The notes under the pieces are model-generated. The model ran no database searches. It was not told the origin of the DNA and saw only the letters and a program-made list of their open reading frames with translations. DNA of 32,326 bases, taken from contig NZ_JAUNVV010000035.1 in NCBI RefSeq assembly GCF_030540645.1, positions 1 through 32,326 of the forward strand, written 5' to 3'. Below are positions 24,397-32,265 of the stretch, piece after piece. The translations under genes were made by a program, and so were the position numbers. The first letter of the stretch is position 1. The number at the start of each line of letters is the position of its first letter. This stretch comes from Arthrobacter sp. (GTDB lineage: Bacteria; Actinomycetota; Actinomycetes; Actinomycetales; Micrococcaceae).

Positions 24397-24410
24397 CTGT
24401 ACCGATACAG
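24397..24410. promoter_or_regulatory. CTGTA-CCGA-TACAG dyad upstream of bkd operon
   Basis: A perfect 5-4-5 inverted repeat directly before TTGTAA (24411-24416), which could be the -35 of the bkd promoter with TATACA (24433-24438) as -10 at 16-bp spacing. An activator or repressor site is plausible; the binder is unknown. Confidence 0.4.
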
Positions 24411-24429
24411 TTGTAAATCGAAAACGAAT

Positions 24430-24471
24430 ATATATACACCGCCAGGAATGCATTCCTGAAAAGGTATATAT
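24430..24471. promoter_or_regulatory. 42-bp dyad operator in bkd leader
   Basis: A central perfect 16-bp palindrome CAGGAATGCATTCCTG (24443-24458) is flanked at equal 5-base spacing by ATATATAC (24430-24437) and GTATATAT (24464-24471). All arms share one symmetry axis between 24450 and 24451. It overlaps the predicted -10 and start region 60-100 bp before bkdA. The size suits a multimeric regulator such as an Lrp/AsnC-type BkdR, but no regulator gene lies in the window. Confidence 0.65.
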
Positions 24472-24532
24472 CGACACCAACGAGTCGGGACAGGGCTTTT
24501 TGCCTCTGGAATTCGGCAGACGAGGAGACAGC

Positions 24533-25783
24533 ATGGGCTCCGCCCAAGAAGCTGCTGCAGGGATAGTCCGCACGGACACGGACACCACAGATCCGGATGC
24601 ATCGACGCGCCCTCATGCGGGGGAGTCTGCTGGTGTTTTGCGCAGCAGGGCTGTGGGGCCGCTGGAGGCCGTCCAACTGCTTGACGAACACGGAAATACC
24701 CACCACGACGCAACCTTCAGCCCCTATGTTGAGGCTTTGGATGCGGATGCCCTGCGCGGCTTTTACCGGGACATGGCCACGGTGCGCCGCTTTGACACCG
24801 AAGCAACTGCCCTGCAACGCCAGGGTGAGCTGGCCCTGTGGGTCCCGGTTGTTGGTCAAGAAGCAGCCCAGATCGGTTCGGGGCGGGCCATGAACAAGGC
24901 CGATTATGCGTTCCCCACTTACCGCGAGCACGGTGTGGCACTAACGCGTGGCTTGGACTTGGCTGACTTGTTGAAGCTCTTCCGAGGTGAATCCAATGGC
25001 GGCTGGGACCCTCGTGAGTGCAATTTCCACCTTTACACGCTCGTGTTGGCAGCCCAAGTACCGCACGCCGTCGGCTATGCAATGGGAATCTCCCGCGACC
25101 TTGCGGCCGATCCCACCACCGAGCCAGCCGCCGTCACGGCGTATTTTGGTGATGGTTCCAGCAGTGAGGGCGACGTCCATGAATCGATGGTCTTCGCCGC
25201 CTCCTACGACGCTCCCGTGGTGTTCTTCTGCCAGAACAACAACTGGGCCATCTCGGTTCCCTTTGAAGTTCAATCCAAGATCCCGTTGGTTAACCGTGCT
25301 GGAGGCTACGGAATCCCCGGGATCCGTGTTGACGGCAACGACGTCCTTGCCGTCTACGCAGTGTCCAAGTGGGCGCTTGACCATGCACGCAACGGTAACG
25401 GTCCGGTCTTCATTGAGGCCTCCACCTATCGTTTGGGCGCGCACACCACGGCCGATGATCCCACCAAGTACAGGATGAGCGCCGAAGAGGAATCTTGGAA
25501 GGCGAAGGACCCGCTGCTGCGCCTGGAGGCATACCTGCGCTCCGAAGGCCTTGCCGATGACGACTTTTTTGAACAAGTAAAGAACGACGGCGACGAGCTG
25601 GCTGCGCATGTCCGCAAAGCAACGCTGGCGTTGGGTGGGGCTGACATCCGGCAAAAATTCGCCACCGTCTACGCCCAGGCACATCCCCTGGTCGCTGAAG
25701 AGCTGGCTTGGTTTGAAAACTATGAGGCGTCCTTTGGCGATGCCCCATCCGAGTCTTCCACCACCCAGGGCGGTGCAGCATGA
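24533..25783 (+). CDS. bkdA: Branched-chain alpha-keto acid dehydrogenase E1 alpha subunit
   Basis: A 416-residue ThDP-binding alpha chain of the heterotetrameric 2-oxo-acid dehydrogenase E1. With E1 beta it decarboxylates branched-chain keto acids and transfers the acyl group to lipoyl-E2. The ThDP motif runs from GDG at 206-208 (YFGDGSSSEGDVHESMVFA) to NNN at 235-237 (QNNNWAIS). FRTYREHG-like FPTYREHGVALTRG is visible, and the phosphorylation-loop equivalent YRLGAHTTADDPTKYR. I start at ATG 24533 with GAGGAG upstream; the frame reaching 24389 would cross the 42-bp operator. Actinobacterial pyruvate dehydrogenase normally uses the single-chain AceE, so branched-chain acids are the likelier substrate, though pyruvate cannot be excluded. 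The stop overlaps bkdB (ATGA). Confidence 0.9.
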   Translation: MGSAQEAAAGIVRTDTDTTDPDASTRPHAGESAGVLRSRAVGPLEAVQLLDEHGNTHHDATFSPYVEALDADALRGFYRDMATVRRFDTEATALQRQGELALWVPVVGQEAAQIGSGRAMNKADYAFPTYREHGVALTRGLDLADLLKLFRGESNGGWDPRECNFHLYTLVLAAQVPHAVGYAMGISRDLAADPTTEPAAVTAYFGDGSSSEGDVHESMVFAASYDAPVVFFCQNNNWAISVPFEVQSKIPLVNRAGGYGIPGIRVDGNDVLAVYAVSKWALDHARNGNGPVFIEASTYRLGAHTTADDPTKYRMSAEEESWKAKDPLLRLEAYLRSEGLADDDFFEQVKNDGDELAAHVRKATLALGGADIRQKFATVYAQAHPLVAEELAWFENYEASFGDAPSESSTTQGGAA

Positions 25784-26754
25784 GCACTATGACCATTGCC
25801 AAGGCCATCAACGAGGGCCTGCGCGCCACCTTGCGGAACGATCCCAAGAGTTTTCTGATGGGTGAGGACATCGGCTCGCTTGGTGGCGTGTACCGCGTCA
25901 CTGAGGGACTTAAGGCGGAATTCGGCGCCCACCGTGTCATGGATACCCCGCTGGCCGAGTCCGGCATCGTCGGAACCGCCATCGGCATGGCCCTGCGAGG
26001 GCACCGTCCCATCTGTGAGATCCAGTTCGACGGCTTCGTGTTCCCAGCCTTCAACCAAATTACGACGCAGCTGGCAAAGATCCACACGCGCTCAGACGGC
26101 CAGCTCAGTGCCCCCGTCGTCATTCGCATTCCGTACGGTGGCGGTATCGGCTCCATTGAGCATCATTCGGAGTCGCCCGAGGCGCTGTTTGCGCACACGC
26201 CCGGACTGCGCATCATCACTCCTTCCAACGCAAACGATGCCTACTGGATGATCCAACAGGCCGTCGAGTGCAAGGATCCGGTAATTTTCTTTGAACCCAA
26301 GCGCCGCTACTGGCTCAAGGGCGAGGTTGACACTGAAAATGCCCCGGGTGACCCTTTCAAGGCCCATGTGGTGCGCGAAGGAACCGACGCCACTTTAGTG
26401 GTCTATGGCCCGCTTGTGCCGGTAGCCCTGGCCGCAGCCAATGCGGCCGCCGAGGACGGGCACAGTGTTGAAGTCATTGACCTGCGCTCCATCTCTCCGA
26501 TCGACTTCGATGCGCTAGAGGCATCCGTGAACAAGACTGGCCGACTCGTTGTGGCCCATGAAGCCCCCACCTTTGGTGGCATCGGTGGCGAAATTGCTTC
26601 CCGTATCAGTGAACGCTGCTTTTATTCGCTCGAAGCCCCGGCCATCCGCGTGGGCGGGTTCCATATGCCCTACCCGGTGGCCCGCGTTGAGGAACACTAC
26701 CTGCCGGACATCGACCGCATGCTGGAGGCGTTGGACCGCGCCTTCGCATATTAG
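25780..26754 (+). CDS. bkdB: Branched-chain alpha-keto acid dehydrogenase E1 beta subunit
   Basis: A 324-residue beta chain of E1, full length for the family. It opens with TIAKAINEGLRATLRNDPKSFLMGEDIGSLGGVYRVTEGL, containing the Glu that contacts ThDP, followed by RVMDTPLAESGIVGTAIGMAL and FDGFVFPAFNQI. The C-terminal transketolase domain has DATLVVYGPLV, VEVIDLRSISPID and VVAHEAPTFGGIGGEI. It starts within the stop of bkdA (ATGA) and ends 12 bp before bkdC, so the three genes form one coupled operon. An in-frame ATG three codons in is a possible alternative start. Confidence 0.93.
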   Translation: MSTMTIAKAINEGLRATLRNDPKSFLMGEDIGSLGGVYRVTEGLKAEFGAHRVMDTPLAESGIVGTAIGMALRGHRPICEIQFDGFVFPAFNQITTQLAKIHTRSDGQLSAPVVIRIPYGGGIGSIEHHSESPEALFAHTPGLRIITPSNANDAYWMIQQAVECKDPVIFFEPKRRYWLKGEVDTENAPGDPFKAHVVREGTDATLVVYGPLVPVALAAANAAAEDGHSVEVIDLRSISPIDFDALEASVNKTGRLVVAHEAPTFGGIGGEIASRISERCFYSLEAPAIRVGGFHMPYPVARVEEHYLPDIDRMLEALDRAFAY

Positions 26755-26766
26755 GAAGGCCGCACC

Positions 26767-28110
26767 ATGTCGAACCTTTTCCTGTTCAAACTGCCTGACG
26801 TTGGGGAAGGCCTGACCGAGGCTGAAATCGTCTCCTGGAAGGTCAAGCTCGGAGATATCGTCGCCATCAACGACGTGATCGTGGAGATCGAAACAGCCAA
26901 GTCGATCGTGGAATTGCCTTCTCCGCACGCCGGGATGGTGGCCCAGTTGATGGTGGCCGAGGGTGAAACGGTGGAAGTTGGCACACCCATCATCGCCATC
27001 GGCTCCGAAGTTGCGGCGGTGGACGCCCCCGTGGCCCCGGCTGCTCCAGTCGCTGCCGCTGATTCTGCTGATACCGACGTCATGAAGCCGCTGGTGGGTT
27101 CCGGGCCCAAGGCCGACGCCGTCAAGCGCCGTCCACGTCTTGGTGCGTCTTCCGCCGTGCCCGCCCAAGTATCCCCGGTGGCAGCCCAGAGCGCAGTAGT
27201 GGTCGCTGCGCCGGCCAAGCCAAACCATGTGCTGGCCAAGCCTCCAGTCCGGAAGGCTGCCAAAAACCTGGGTATTGACTTGAATGATGTTTCGGCGACT
27301 GGTTTGCGCGGTGAAGTGACCAAGAAGGACCTGCTCAGCTACCAGGACCAGCGGACGGCCGAGCAAGACGGGGCCGGTACGTTTTGGGCACCAGCCAAGG
27401 GAAGTGGGCTGGCCGATGATCCGCGTGTGGAGCGAATCAAGGTCAAGGGCGTGCGCAAGGCCACTGCCAAGGCCATGGTGGAAAGTGCATTTTCTGCCCC
27501 TCATGTGAGCATCTTCGTGGACGTCGACGCTTCCCGGACCATGGAGTTCGTCAAACGCCTGAAAGTCTCCCGGGACTTCGAGGGCATCAAGGTCTCACCT
27601 CTGCTGATTCTGGCCAAGGCGGTGATTTGGGCGGCGGCGCGCAACCCTTCCGTCAATGCGACGTGGACGGGGGACGAGATCATCATCAAGCACTTCATGA
27701 ACCTGGGCATTGCGGCAGCAACTCCGCGGGGGCTGATGGTGCCGAACATCAAGGATGCACAAAACCTGTCCTTGAAGGAGTTGGCCATTGCGCTGAACTC
27801 CTTGGCCGCCACAGCCCGCGCCGGCAAGACGCAGCCTTCTGATATGCAGGGTGGCTCATTGACAGTGACCAATATCGGAGCCCTTGGCATCGACACCGGT
27901 ACACCCATCATCAACCCAGGTGAGGTTGCGATCGTCGCCTTCGGCACGATCAAACAAAAGCCGTGGGTGCTTGATGGTGAAGTCATCCCGCGCTGGATCA
28001 CCACCCTGGGCGGTTCTTTTGACCACCGTGTGGTTGACGGCGACCTGTCGGCTCGGTTCATGGCTGATGTAGCGGCGATCATGGAAGAGCCTGCGCTCCT
28101 ACTGGACTGA
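26767..28110 (+). CDS. bkdC: Dihydrolipoamide acyltransferase E2 of branched-chain keto acid dehydrogenase
   Basis: A 447-residue core subunit. It has one N-terminal lipoyl domain with the lipoylated Lys45 in [14 protein letters not shown] and an Ala/Pro-rich linker. A peripheral-subunit-binding domain follows at about residues 158-193 ([32 protein letters not shown]). The C-terminal acyltransferase domain has the active-site motif [10 protein letters not shown] with His420 and Asp424. AGGAAGG is the ribosome site. It is last in the bkdA-bkdB-bkdC operon. No lipoamide dehydrogenase (E3) gene follows, so the complex must borrow a shared E3. Two hairpins lie downstream of its stop. Confidence 0.93.
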   Translation: MSNLFLFKLPDVGEGLTEAEIVSWKVKLGDIVAINDVIVEIETAKSIVELPSPHAGMVAQLMVAEGETVEVGTPIIAIGSEVAAVDAPVAPAAPVAAADSADTDVMKPLVGSGPKADAVKRRPRLGASSAVPAQVSPVAAQSAVVVAAPAKPNHVLAKPPVRKAAKNLGIDLNDVSATGLRGEVTKKDLLSYQDQRTAEQDGAGTFWAPAKGSGLADDPRVERIKVKGVRKATAKAMVESAFSAPHVSIFVDVDASRTMEFVKRLKVSRDFEGIKVSPLLILAKAVIWAAARNPSVNATWTGDEIIIKHFMNLGIAAATPRGLMVPNIKDAQNLSLKELAIALNSLAATARAGKTQPSDMQGGSLTVTNIGALGIDTGTPIINPGEVAIVAFGTIKQKPWVLDGEVIPRWITTLGGSFDHRVVDGDLSARFMADVAAIMEEPALLLD

Positions 28111-28113
28111 TCT

Positions 28114-28138
28114 GTTCAATTGAGTGGATCAACTGAAC
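28114..28138 (+). terminator. Short hairpin directly after bkdC stop
   Basis: GTTCAATTGA and TCAACTGAAC pair with one mismatch over the loop GTGGA, starting 4 bp after the stop codon. There is no T-run. It could be a 3'-end stabiliser or weak terminator. Confidence 0.45.
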
Positions 28139-28175
28139 GGACGGCGCGACCTCCCAGCCCACTCATAAAAAACAG

Positions 28176-28219
28176 CCAGCTTGTGTCCCGGGACATCCCA
28201 GTCCCGGGACACAAGCTGG
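28176..28219 (+). terminator. Strong 19-bp hairpin between bkdC and the SGNH hydrolase gene
   Basis: Perfect 19-bp arms at 28176-28194 and 28201-28219 enclose the 6-base loop ATCCCA. The stem includes the inner palindrome GTCCCGGGAC twice. A short A-run (TAAAAAACA) lies just before it. It most likely terminates the bkd operon, but the right arm ends only 4 bp before the ATG of the next gene. Confidence 0.7.
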
Positions 28220-28223
28220 AACC

Positions 28224-28991
28224 ATGAGAGAAGCCCAGTTCATGGCGGGCGGGCGCAGCCGCTCAACTGTTGGCACGTGGTTCCACTGGCAAGGCCGGGC
28301 CACGGTGGCGCTGTTGATGGCAGCAGTGCTTCTGGTGGTTGCCTTCTCCGCCGTCGCCTATGCGGCCGTGCCACCCAAGGGTGCTGTAACCGACGTTCAT
28401 GTCGATATCATCGGCGATTCCCTCAGTACGGGGTTCAAGACTCCAGGGGTCACCTGGCCGGACCAGGAGCAGACGCTCATCGCTGACATGGGGTTCAAAG
28501 CGGATATTACCAACGCTTCGGAGAACGGTGCAGGCTATGTCCAACCGGGGGAGGCCGGTGACGTGTTCTTGGATCTGGTCAACCGGATCGTCAACTCGCA
28601 GTCGCAGGTGGTGGTCCTCTTTGGCTCCGACAACGACACTGGACAATCAGGACTTACCACCGCTGTACAAACGGTCTTGGAGCGGGTCAAGGTATTGGCT
28701 CCGCAGGCCAGGGTGATCATGGTAGGCCCCACGTCCGAATCAAATGACGCTGATGGGCAACTGACTCCGATCATTTCGGCTCTTTCTCAGTCAGCATCCA
28801 CCAGCGGGGCGGATTTCGTTGACCCGGTAGCCCTTGGCTGGTTCCAGGGCGCGGCGAAGCAGTACCTGAGCAGCGACCTGGAGCACCCCAACACCCCAGG
28901 TGAAATGTACTTGGCTCAGCAGATGAAGGCGGTCCTGAAACCCGCGATATCGCACGCCATGCATCAGGACAGGCTCTGGGACGGTGCCTAA
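28224..28991 (+). CDS. Secreted or membrane-anchored SGNH/GDSL-type hydrolase
   Basis: 255 residues. A hydrophobic segment at about residues 28-48 (VALLMAAVLLVVAFSAVAYAA) is a signal peptide or anchor, so the enzyme acts outside the membrane. The SGNH blocks are visible: IIGDSLSTG with nucleophile Ser66, an Asn-containing GSDNDTG for block III, and DLEHPNTPGEMYLA with Asp218 and His221. This fits an esterase or carbohydrate deacetylase. ATG 28224 lacks a ribosome site and abuts a hairpin; the in-frame ATG at 28242, preceded by GAGAGAAG, is an alternative. The stop overlaps the convergent aminotransferase stop by 3 bases. Substrate unknown. Confidence 0.8.
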   Translation: MREAQFMAGGRSRSTVGTWFHWQGRATVALLMAAVLLVVAFSAVAYAAVPPKGAVTDVHVDIIGDSLSTGFKTPGVTWPDQEQTLIADMGFKADITNASENGAGYVQPGEAGDVFLDLVNRIVNSQSQVVVLFGSDNDTGQSGLTTAVQTVLERVKVLAPQARVIMVGPTSESNDADGQLTPIISALSQSASTSGADFVDPVALGWFQGAAKQYLSSDLEHPNTPGEMYLAQQMKAVLKPAISHAMHQDRLWDGA

Positions 28992-30304
28992 AGTTCGGCC
29001 AAGGCACTCGCCAGCACGGGTGCCAGTCGCTTGACTCCTTCGCGCAGAGCCTCCGGTGGCACCGCGCTGAAGGCCAAGCGCAGTTTGTTGCTTGGGCCGT
29101 CGTCAGCAGAGAAAGCGGCGCCAGGGACGAACACCACACCAGCATCGATCCCTTTGTGCAGCAGTGGATAGGTGTCGATTCCCTCAGGCAAGGTGAGCCA
29201 GACAAAGAACCCACCTTCGGGACGGGTCCAGCTGACTCCGTCAGGCATGAATTCATCAAGCGCGGCAAGCAGGGCGGCACACCGCTGGGCGTACAGTTCC
29301 CGGTAGGTGGCGATTTGCCCCTGCCAGTCATATTTGTTCAGGTATTCGCTGACGAGAAGCTGATTGAATGTGGGTGGGCACAGGGTGACCGCCTCGCTGG
29401 CCAGGTAGTAGCGCTGCTTGAGATGGGCTGGCACGAGAGCCCAGCCAATGCGCAGTCCGGGAGCGAAGATCTTTGAAAAAGAGCCCAAATACAGCACATC
29501 TTCGGGGTTTGCGGCGCGCAATGGCTGCGGCAGGACGCCGTCGAACTTCAACAGTCCGTACGGGTTGTCCTCCAATACCAAGATATTCGCTTCACGACAT
29601 ATGTCGACGATTTCCTGCCGACGTTCCGGAGCCAGCATAACCCCGGATGGATTGTTGAAATTGGGGATCGTGTAGAGCAACTTGATGGTTTTGCCTTCGC
29701 CTTGCAAGCGGGCGATGGTGCTGCGGAGCTCGTTCGGAATCAGCCCGTGTTCATCTCCGGCAACCGGCTGGATGTCCACCTCGTATGCTTCAAAGGTGTT
29801 GAGGGCGCCAACGTAGGTGGGGTCCTCCAGCAGGATCACGTCGCCAGGATTGCAAAAGACTTTGGCGGCGACGTCCTGCGCGGACTGTGAACCGGCTGTA
29901 ATCACTACGTTGTCCGGGTCTGCGTCAACGATGCCCTCGGCAGCCATCACCTGACAAATTTGGGTGCGCAGCTCCAAGGTGCCCTGACCTCCGCCATACT
30001 GCAGCGCTTCCAAACCGTGCTCGGAAATAATGGCGGCGGCGGTGGCTGCCAGCCGGTCCAACGGAAGCGACTGCAAATAGGGGTTGCCGCCAGCCAGGGA
30101 AACGAGGCCCGGCTGCATGGATATTTCAAACACATCACGCACAGCTGATTGCTTGATGTTGGCTGCACGGGAGGATAGCAGCGACTCGTGCCGGTGAGCG
30201 GATTGGGTCGGCACAGTTCCTTGCTGGGCCCGGTCCAAGGCGTCGACGACTTCTTCGGACAATGATTCGGCGGCTGCATTGGCGCCAGAGCTTGGAGTGT
30301 TCAC
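28988..30304 (-). CDS. PLP-dependent aminotransferase, LysN/2-aminoadipate-transaminase-like
   Basis: A 438-residue fold-type I aminotransferase of the subgroup related to MocR C-terminal domains, but without the GntR DNA-binding domain. Signatures are ISMQPGLVSLAGGNPYLQSLP, LQYGGGQGTLELRTQIC, ITAGSQSAQDVAAKVF, IPNFNNPSGVML with the PLP-ring Asn, LVLEDNPYGLL with the Asp, and the PLP lysine Lys278 in LGSFSKIFAPGLRIGW. RLAFSA near the end holds the carboxylate Arg. The start is GTG 30304, with a possible TATATC -10 close upstream; the N-terminal 40 residues look non-conserved. Substrate could be 2-aminoadipate, a branched-chain or an aromatic amino acid. Neighbours (bkd, ald) suggest amino-acid catabolism. 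Confidence 0.87.
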   Translation of the reverse strand: MNTPSSGANAAAESLSEEVVDALDRAQQGTVPTQSAHRHESLLSSRAANIKQSAVRDVFEISMQPGLVSLAGGNPYLQSLPLDRLAATAAAIISEHGLEALQYGGGQGTLELRTQICQVMAAEGIVDADPDNVVITAGSQSAQDVAAKVFCNPGDVILLEDPTYVGALNTFEAYEVDIQPVAGDEHGLIPNELRSTIARLQGEGKTIKLLYTIPNFNNPSGVMLAPERRQEIVDICREANILVLEDNPYGLLKFDGVLPQPLRAANPEDVLYLGSFSKIFAPGLRIGWALVPAHLKQRYYLASEAVTLCPPTFNQLLVSEYLNKYDWQGQIATYRELYAQRCAALLAALDEFMPDGVSWTRPEGGFFVWLTLPEGIDTYPLLHKGIDAGVVFVPGAAFSADDGPSNKLRLAFSAVPPEALREGVKRLAPVLASALAEL

Positions 30305-30363
30305 GTGCTCAGGATATAACCATTGTTGCTAAATAGGCATCAAAAGTTTTTCTAAGGTGACTG

Positions 30364-30984
30364 CTATTTCAGACTCAGCGCCTCACTCAACGTTTTTCCG
30401 TTGATGGTAATGGCCACAGGTGCGCCGGCTGCTTTCTGGGCCGTGAGGGAAAGCTGCTGTTCCACGCGCGGGATGTCGCATTCCCCGCCCATCGTGAGGG
30501 TGCCGACCAGGTGGGCAGTGACGGTGCTCCCGGTGCGGTCAATCGACTCCACCGTGAGCCGGGACTGCCACAGTGTGTTGACAAGCCCCGACTGGCCGAT
30601 TTCTTCGGAGTGGTTCTCCAACAGCGTCCGCAACGCCCCCTCCACGGGGTCCGTAAAGCTGACTGCCGGGCTGGTCACGGCAACGGCGCTGTCACCGCAG
30701 CCGACCGTGGGCCCCGAGGTCCCGCCGTCGGCCATGGCAATGTAAAACAGCGTGACGGACGCGCTTTTGGGAAGCACGGTCGGCTCCATTGAATCCGTTG
30801 GAACGTTCGACGCCGGAGCCAGGGTTCCGCTGGCTGCCGCGCCCGGTGTCGTGGTTGCCGAGACCGCTGTGGTGGCGGGGGAAGGCGCCGTGGCCGATGG
30901 CGTCGGATTGCCCGTGCAGCCAGCCAAAATCAAGGCCCCAGTTGCCAGCACTGCGGTGATTGACCACTTTCCCATGCTGCGCAT
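30364..30984 (-). CDS. GerMN-domain lipoprotein
   Basis: A 206-residue lipoprotein. The signal peptide ends in the lipobox LILAGC with lipidated Cys23. A Thr/Pro/Ala-rich spacer (to about residue 70) is followed by a GerMN-like domain: SVTLFYIAMADG, DPVEGALRTLLENHSEEIG, LTVESIDRTGSTVTAHLVGTL, and a C-terminal VAITINGKTLSEALSLK. GerMN domains occur in extracytoplasmic proteins of Firmicutes and Actinobacteria; in the latter no sporulation role is expected. I start at ATG 30984 because GGGAGGTCACC precedes it; an upstream in-frame ATG at 31032 is unlikely. It stands alone on the minus strand between the aminotransferase and ald genes. Function unknown. Confidence 0.78.
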   Translation of the reverse strand: MRSMGKWSITAVLATGALILAGCTGNPTPSATAPSPATTAVSATTTPGAAASGTLAPASNVPTDSMEPTVLPKSASVTLFYIAMADGGTSGPTVGCGDSAVAVTSPAVSFTDPVEGALRTLLENHSEEIGQSGLVNTLWQSRLTVESIDRTGSTVTAHLVGTLTMGGECDIPRVEQQLSLTAQKAAGAPVAITINGKTLSEALSLK

Positions 30985-31061
30985 GGTGACCTCCCGGTGA
31001 ACTTGGGGACAAACAATGTCCCATGGAACCAAGTTAGGTGCGGTGGGCTGGCAGAACCAGA

Positions 31062-31086
31062 GGTTGAGGGAAAAGGGGACTCAACC
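31062..31086 (-). terminator. Possible terminator downstream of ald
   Basis: GGTTGAG and CTCAACC form a 7-bp stem with an 11-base A/G-rich loop, about 47 bp after the ald stop on the minus strand. It is weak and lacks a T-run. Confidence 0.35.
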
Positions 31087-31132
31087 GCAATGTTGTCGCG
31101 GTCAGGTCACAGTGCTCGGGCGCGCACAGCCG

Positions 31133-32230
31133 CTAGATTCCGGACAAAGGCAGTCCGAGGGCGGTGGAAACAGAGTGATGTGTCACGTGTCCGCTGGCAA
31201 CGTTCAGGCCGGCTGCCAAGGCAGGATCGGAGGCCAGGGCCTTGGCTACCCCGAGATTCGCCAGTGCCAGGGTGTAGCGCAGGGTCACGTTCGTCAGTGC
31301 GTAGGTGGAGGTGTTGGGGACTGCCCCGGGCATGTTAGCCACACAGTAGAAGATTGAGTTGTGGACTTTGAAGGTGGGGTCTTCATGGGTGGTCGGGTGG
31401 GTGTCTTCAAAGCAGCCGCCCTGATCCACGGCAATGTCAACCAGGACTGAGCCAGGCTTCATGCGGGAGACCAGGTCATTGCTGACCAGTTTCGGGGCTT
31501 TCGCGCCGGGAATCAGCACAGATCCGATGACAAGGTCTGCCTCCAGCACTGCTTTTTCGATTTCCAAGGTGTTGGATGCGAGGGTCTTCAGGCGTCCCTG
31601 ATATTGGGCATCCAATTCCTGCAGGCGGGGGATGTCGATGTCAAGGATGGTCACGTCCGCGCCGGCACCGATGGCCATGGCGGCGGCGTTGGAGCCTGAA
31701 ACACCGGCTCCGAGGATCACCACGTTCGCTGGGCGGACTCCGGGAACCCCGCCTAATAGAATGCCGCGGCCACCGGCCGGAGCGGTCAGGCATTGGGCGC
31801 CGACCTGCACGGAAAGGCGGCCGGCAACCTCGGACATGGGCGCAAGCAAGGGGAGTGAGTGTCCAATTTGGACGGTTTCGTAGGCGATGGCGGTGACCCC
31901 ACTGTCCATGAGGGCGTGTGTCAGTTGGGGGTCGGCAGCCAAGTGCAGAAAGGTGAACAGGACCAAGCCGCGGTGGAAGTAGGAGTACTCGCTGGGAATT
32001 GGCTCCTTGACCTTGACCACCAGAGCGGAGCGGGCCCACAGGTCGCTGGCGTCCGACACCAGCTCAGCTCCTGCGGCGGCGTATTCGGCGTCACTGATGC
32101 CCGAGCCGACACCGGCATTGTTTTGCACCAGCACGGTGTGGCCGTGCTTGACGAGCTCATGAACGCCGGAAGTGGTCAGAGCCACGCGAAATTCGTTGTT
32201 CTTGATTTCCTGCGGAACACCAATGATCAT
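31133..32230 (-). CDS. ald: Alanine dehydrogenase
   Basis: A 365-residue NAD-dependent enzyme that interconverts alanine and pyruvate plus ammonia, usually hexameric. With the start at ATG 32230 the catalytic Lys75 (VKVKEPIPSEY) and His96 (FTFLHLAAD) fall at the numbers I recall for M. tuberculosis Ald, which supports this start over the longer frame to 32281. The Rossmann motif is VVILGAGVSGSNAAAMAIGAGADVTILDID. YFCV-type end elements include SIFYCVANMPGAVPNTSTYALTN. AAGGA lies 9 bases upstream. Length is within the family range of about 370. It probably acts in alanine catabolism. No AsnC/Lrp-type regulator, a frequent partner of ald, is visible on this side. Confidence 0.95.
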   Translation of the reverse strand: MIIGVPQEIKNNEFRVALTTSGVHELVKHGHTVLVQNNAGVGSGISDAEYAAAGAELVSDASDLWARSALVVKVKEPIPSEYSYFHRGLVLFTFLHLAADPQLTHALMDSGVTAIAYETVQIGHSLPLLAPMSEVAGRLSVQVGAQCLTAPAGGRGILLGGVPGVRPANVVILGAGVSGSNAAAMAIGAGADVTILDIDIPRLQELDAQYQGRLKTLASNTLEIEKAVLEADLVIGSVLIPGAKAPKLVSNDLVSRMKPGSVLVDIAVDQGGCFEDTHPTTHEDPTFKVHNSIFYCVANMPGAVPNTSTYALTNVTLRYTLALANLGVAKALASDPALAAGLNVASGHVTHHSVSTALGLPLSGI

Positions 32231-32244
32231 GTTCTTCGTCCTTA

Positions 32245-32265
32245 ATCCCCCGGAAATCCCCGGAA
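32245..32265 (-). repeat. Short tandem repeat in ald leader
   Basis: ATCCCCCGGAA (32245-32255) is followed at once by ATCCCCGGAA (32256-32265), upstream of the ald ribosome site. Possibly a regulatory site; function unknown. The remaining bases to the window end show nothing more. Confidence 0.3.

Noticed and set aside
24389-24532. N-terminal 48-residue extension of the E1 alpha subunit
   Set aside because: The frame crosses the 42-bp dyad, whereas ATG 24533 has a good ribosome site and fits the family.
26515-27504. 329-codon minus-strand frame opposite bkdB/bkdC
   Set aside because: It is a shadow with no domain pattern, spanning two well-supported genes.
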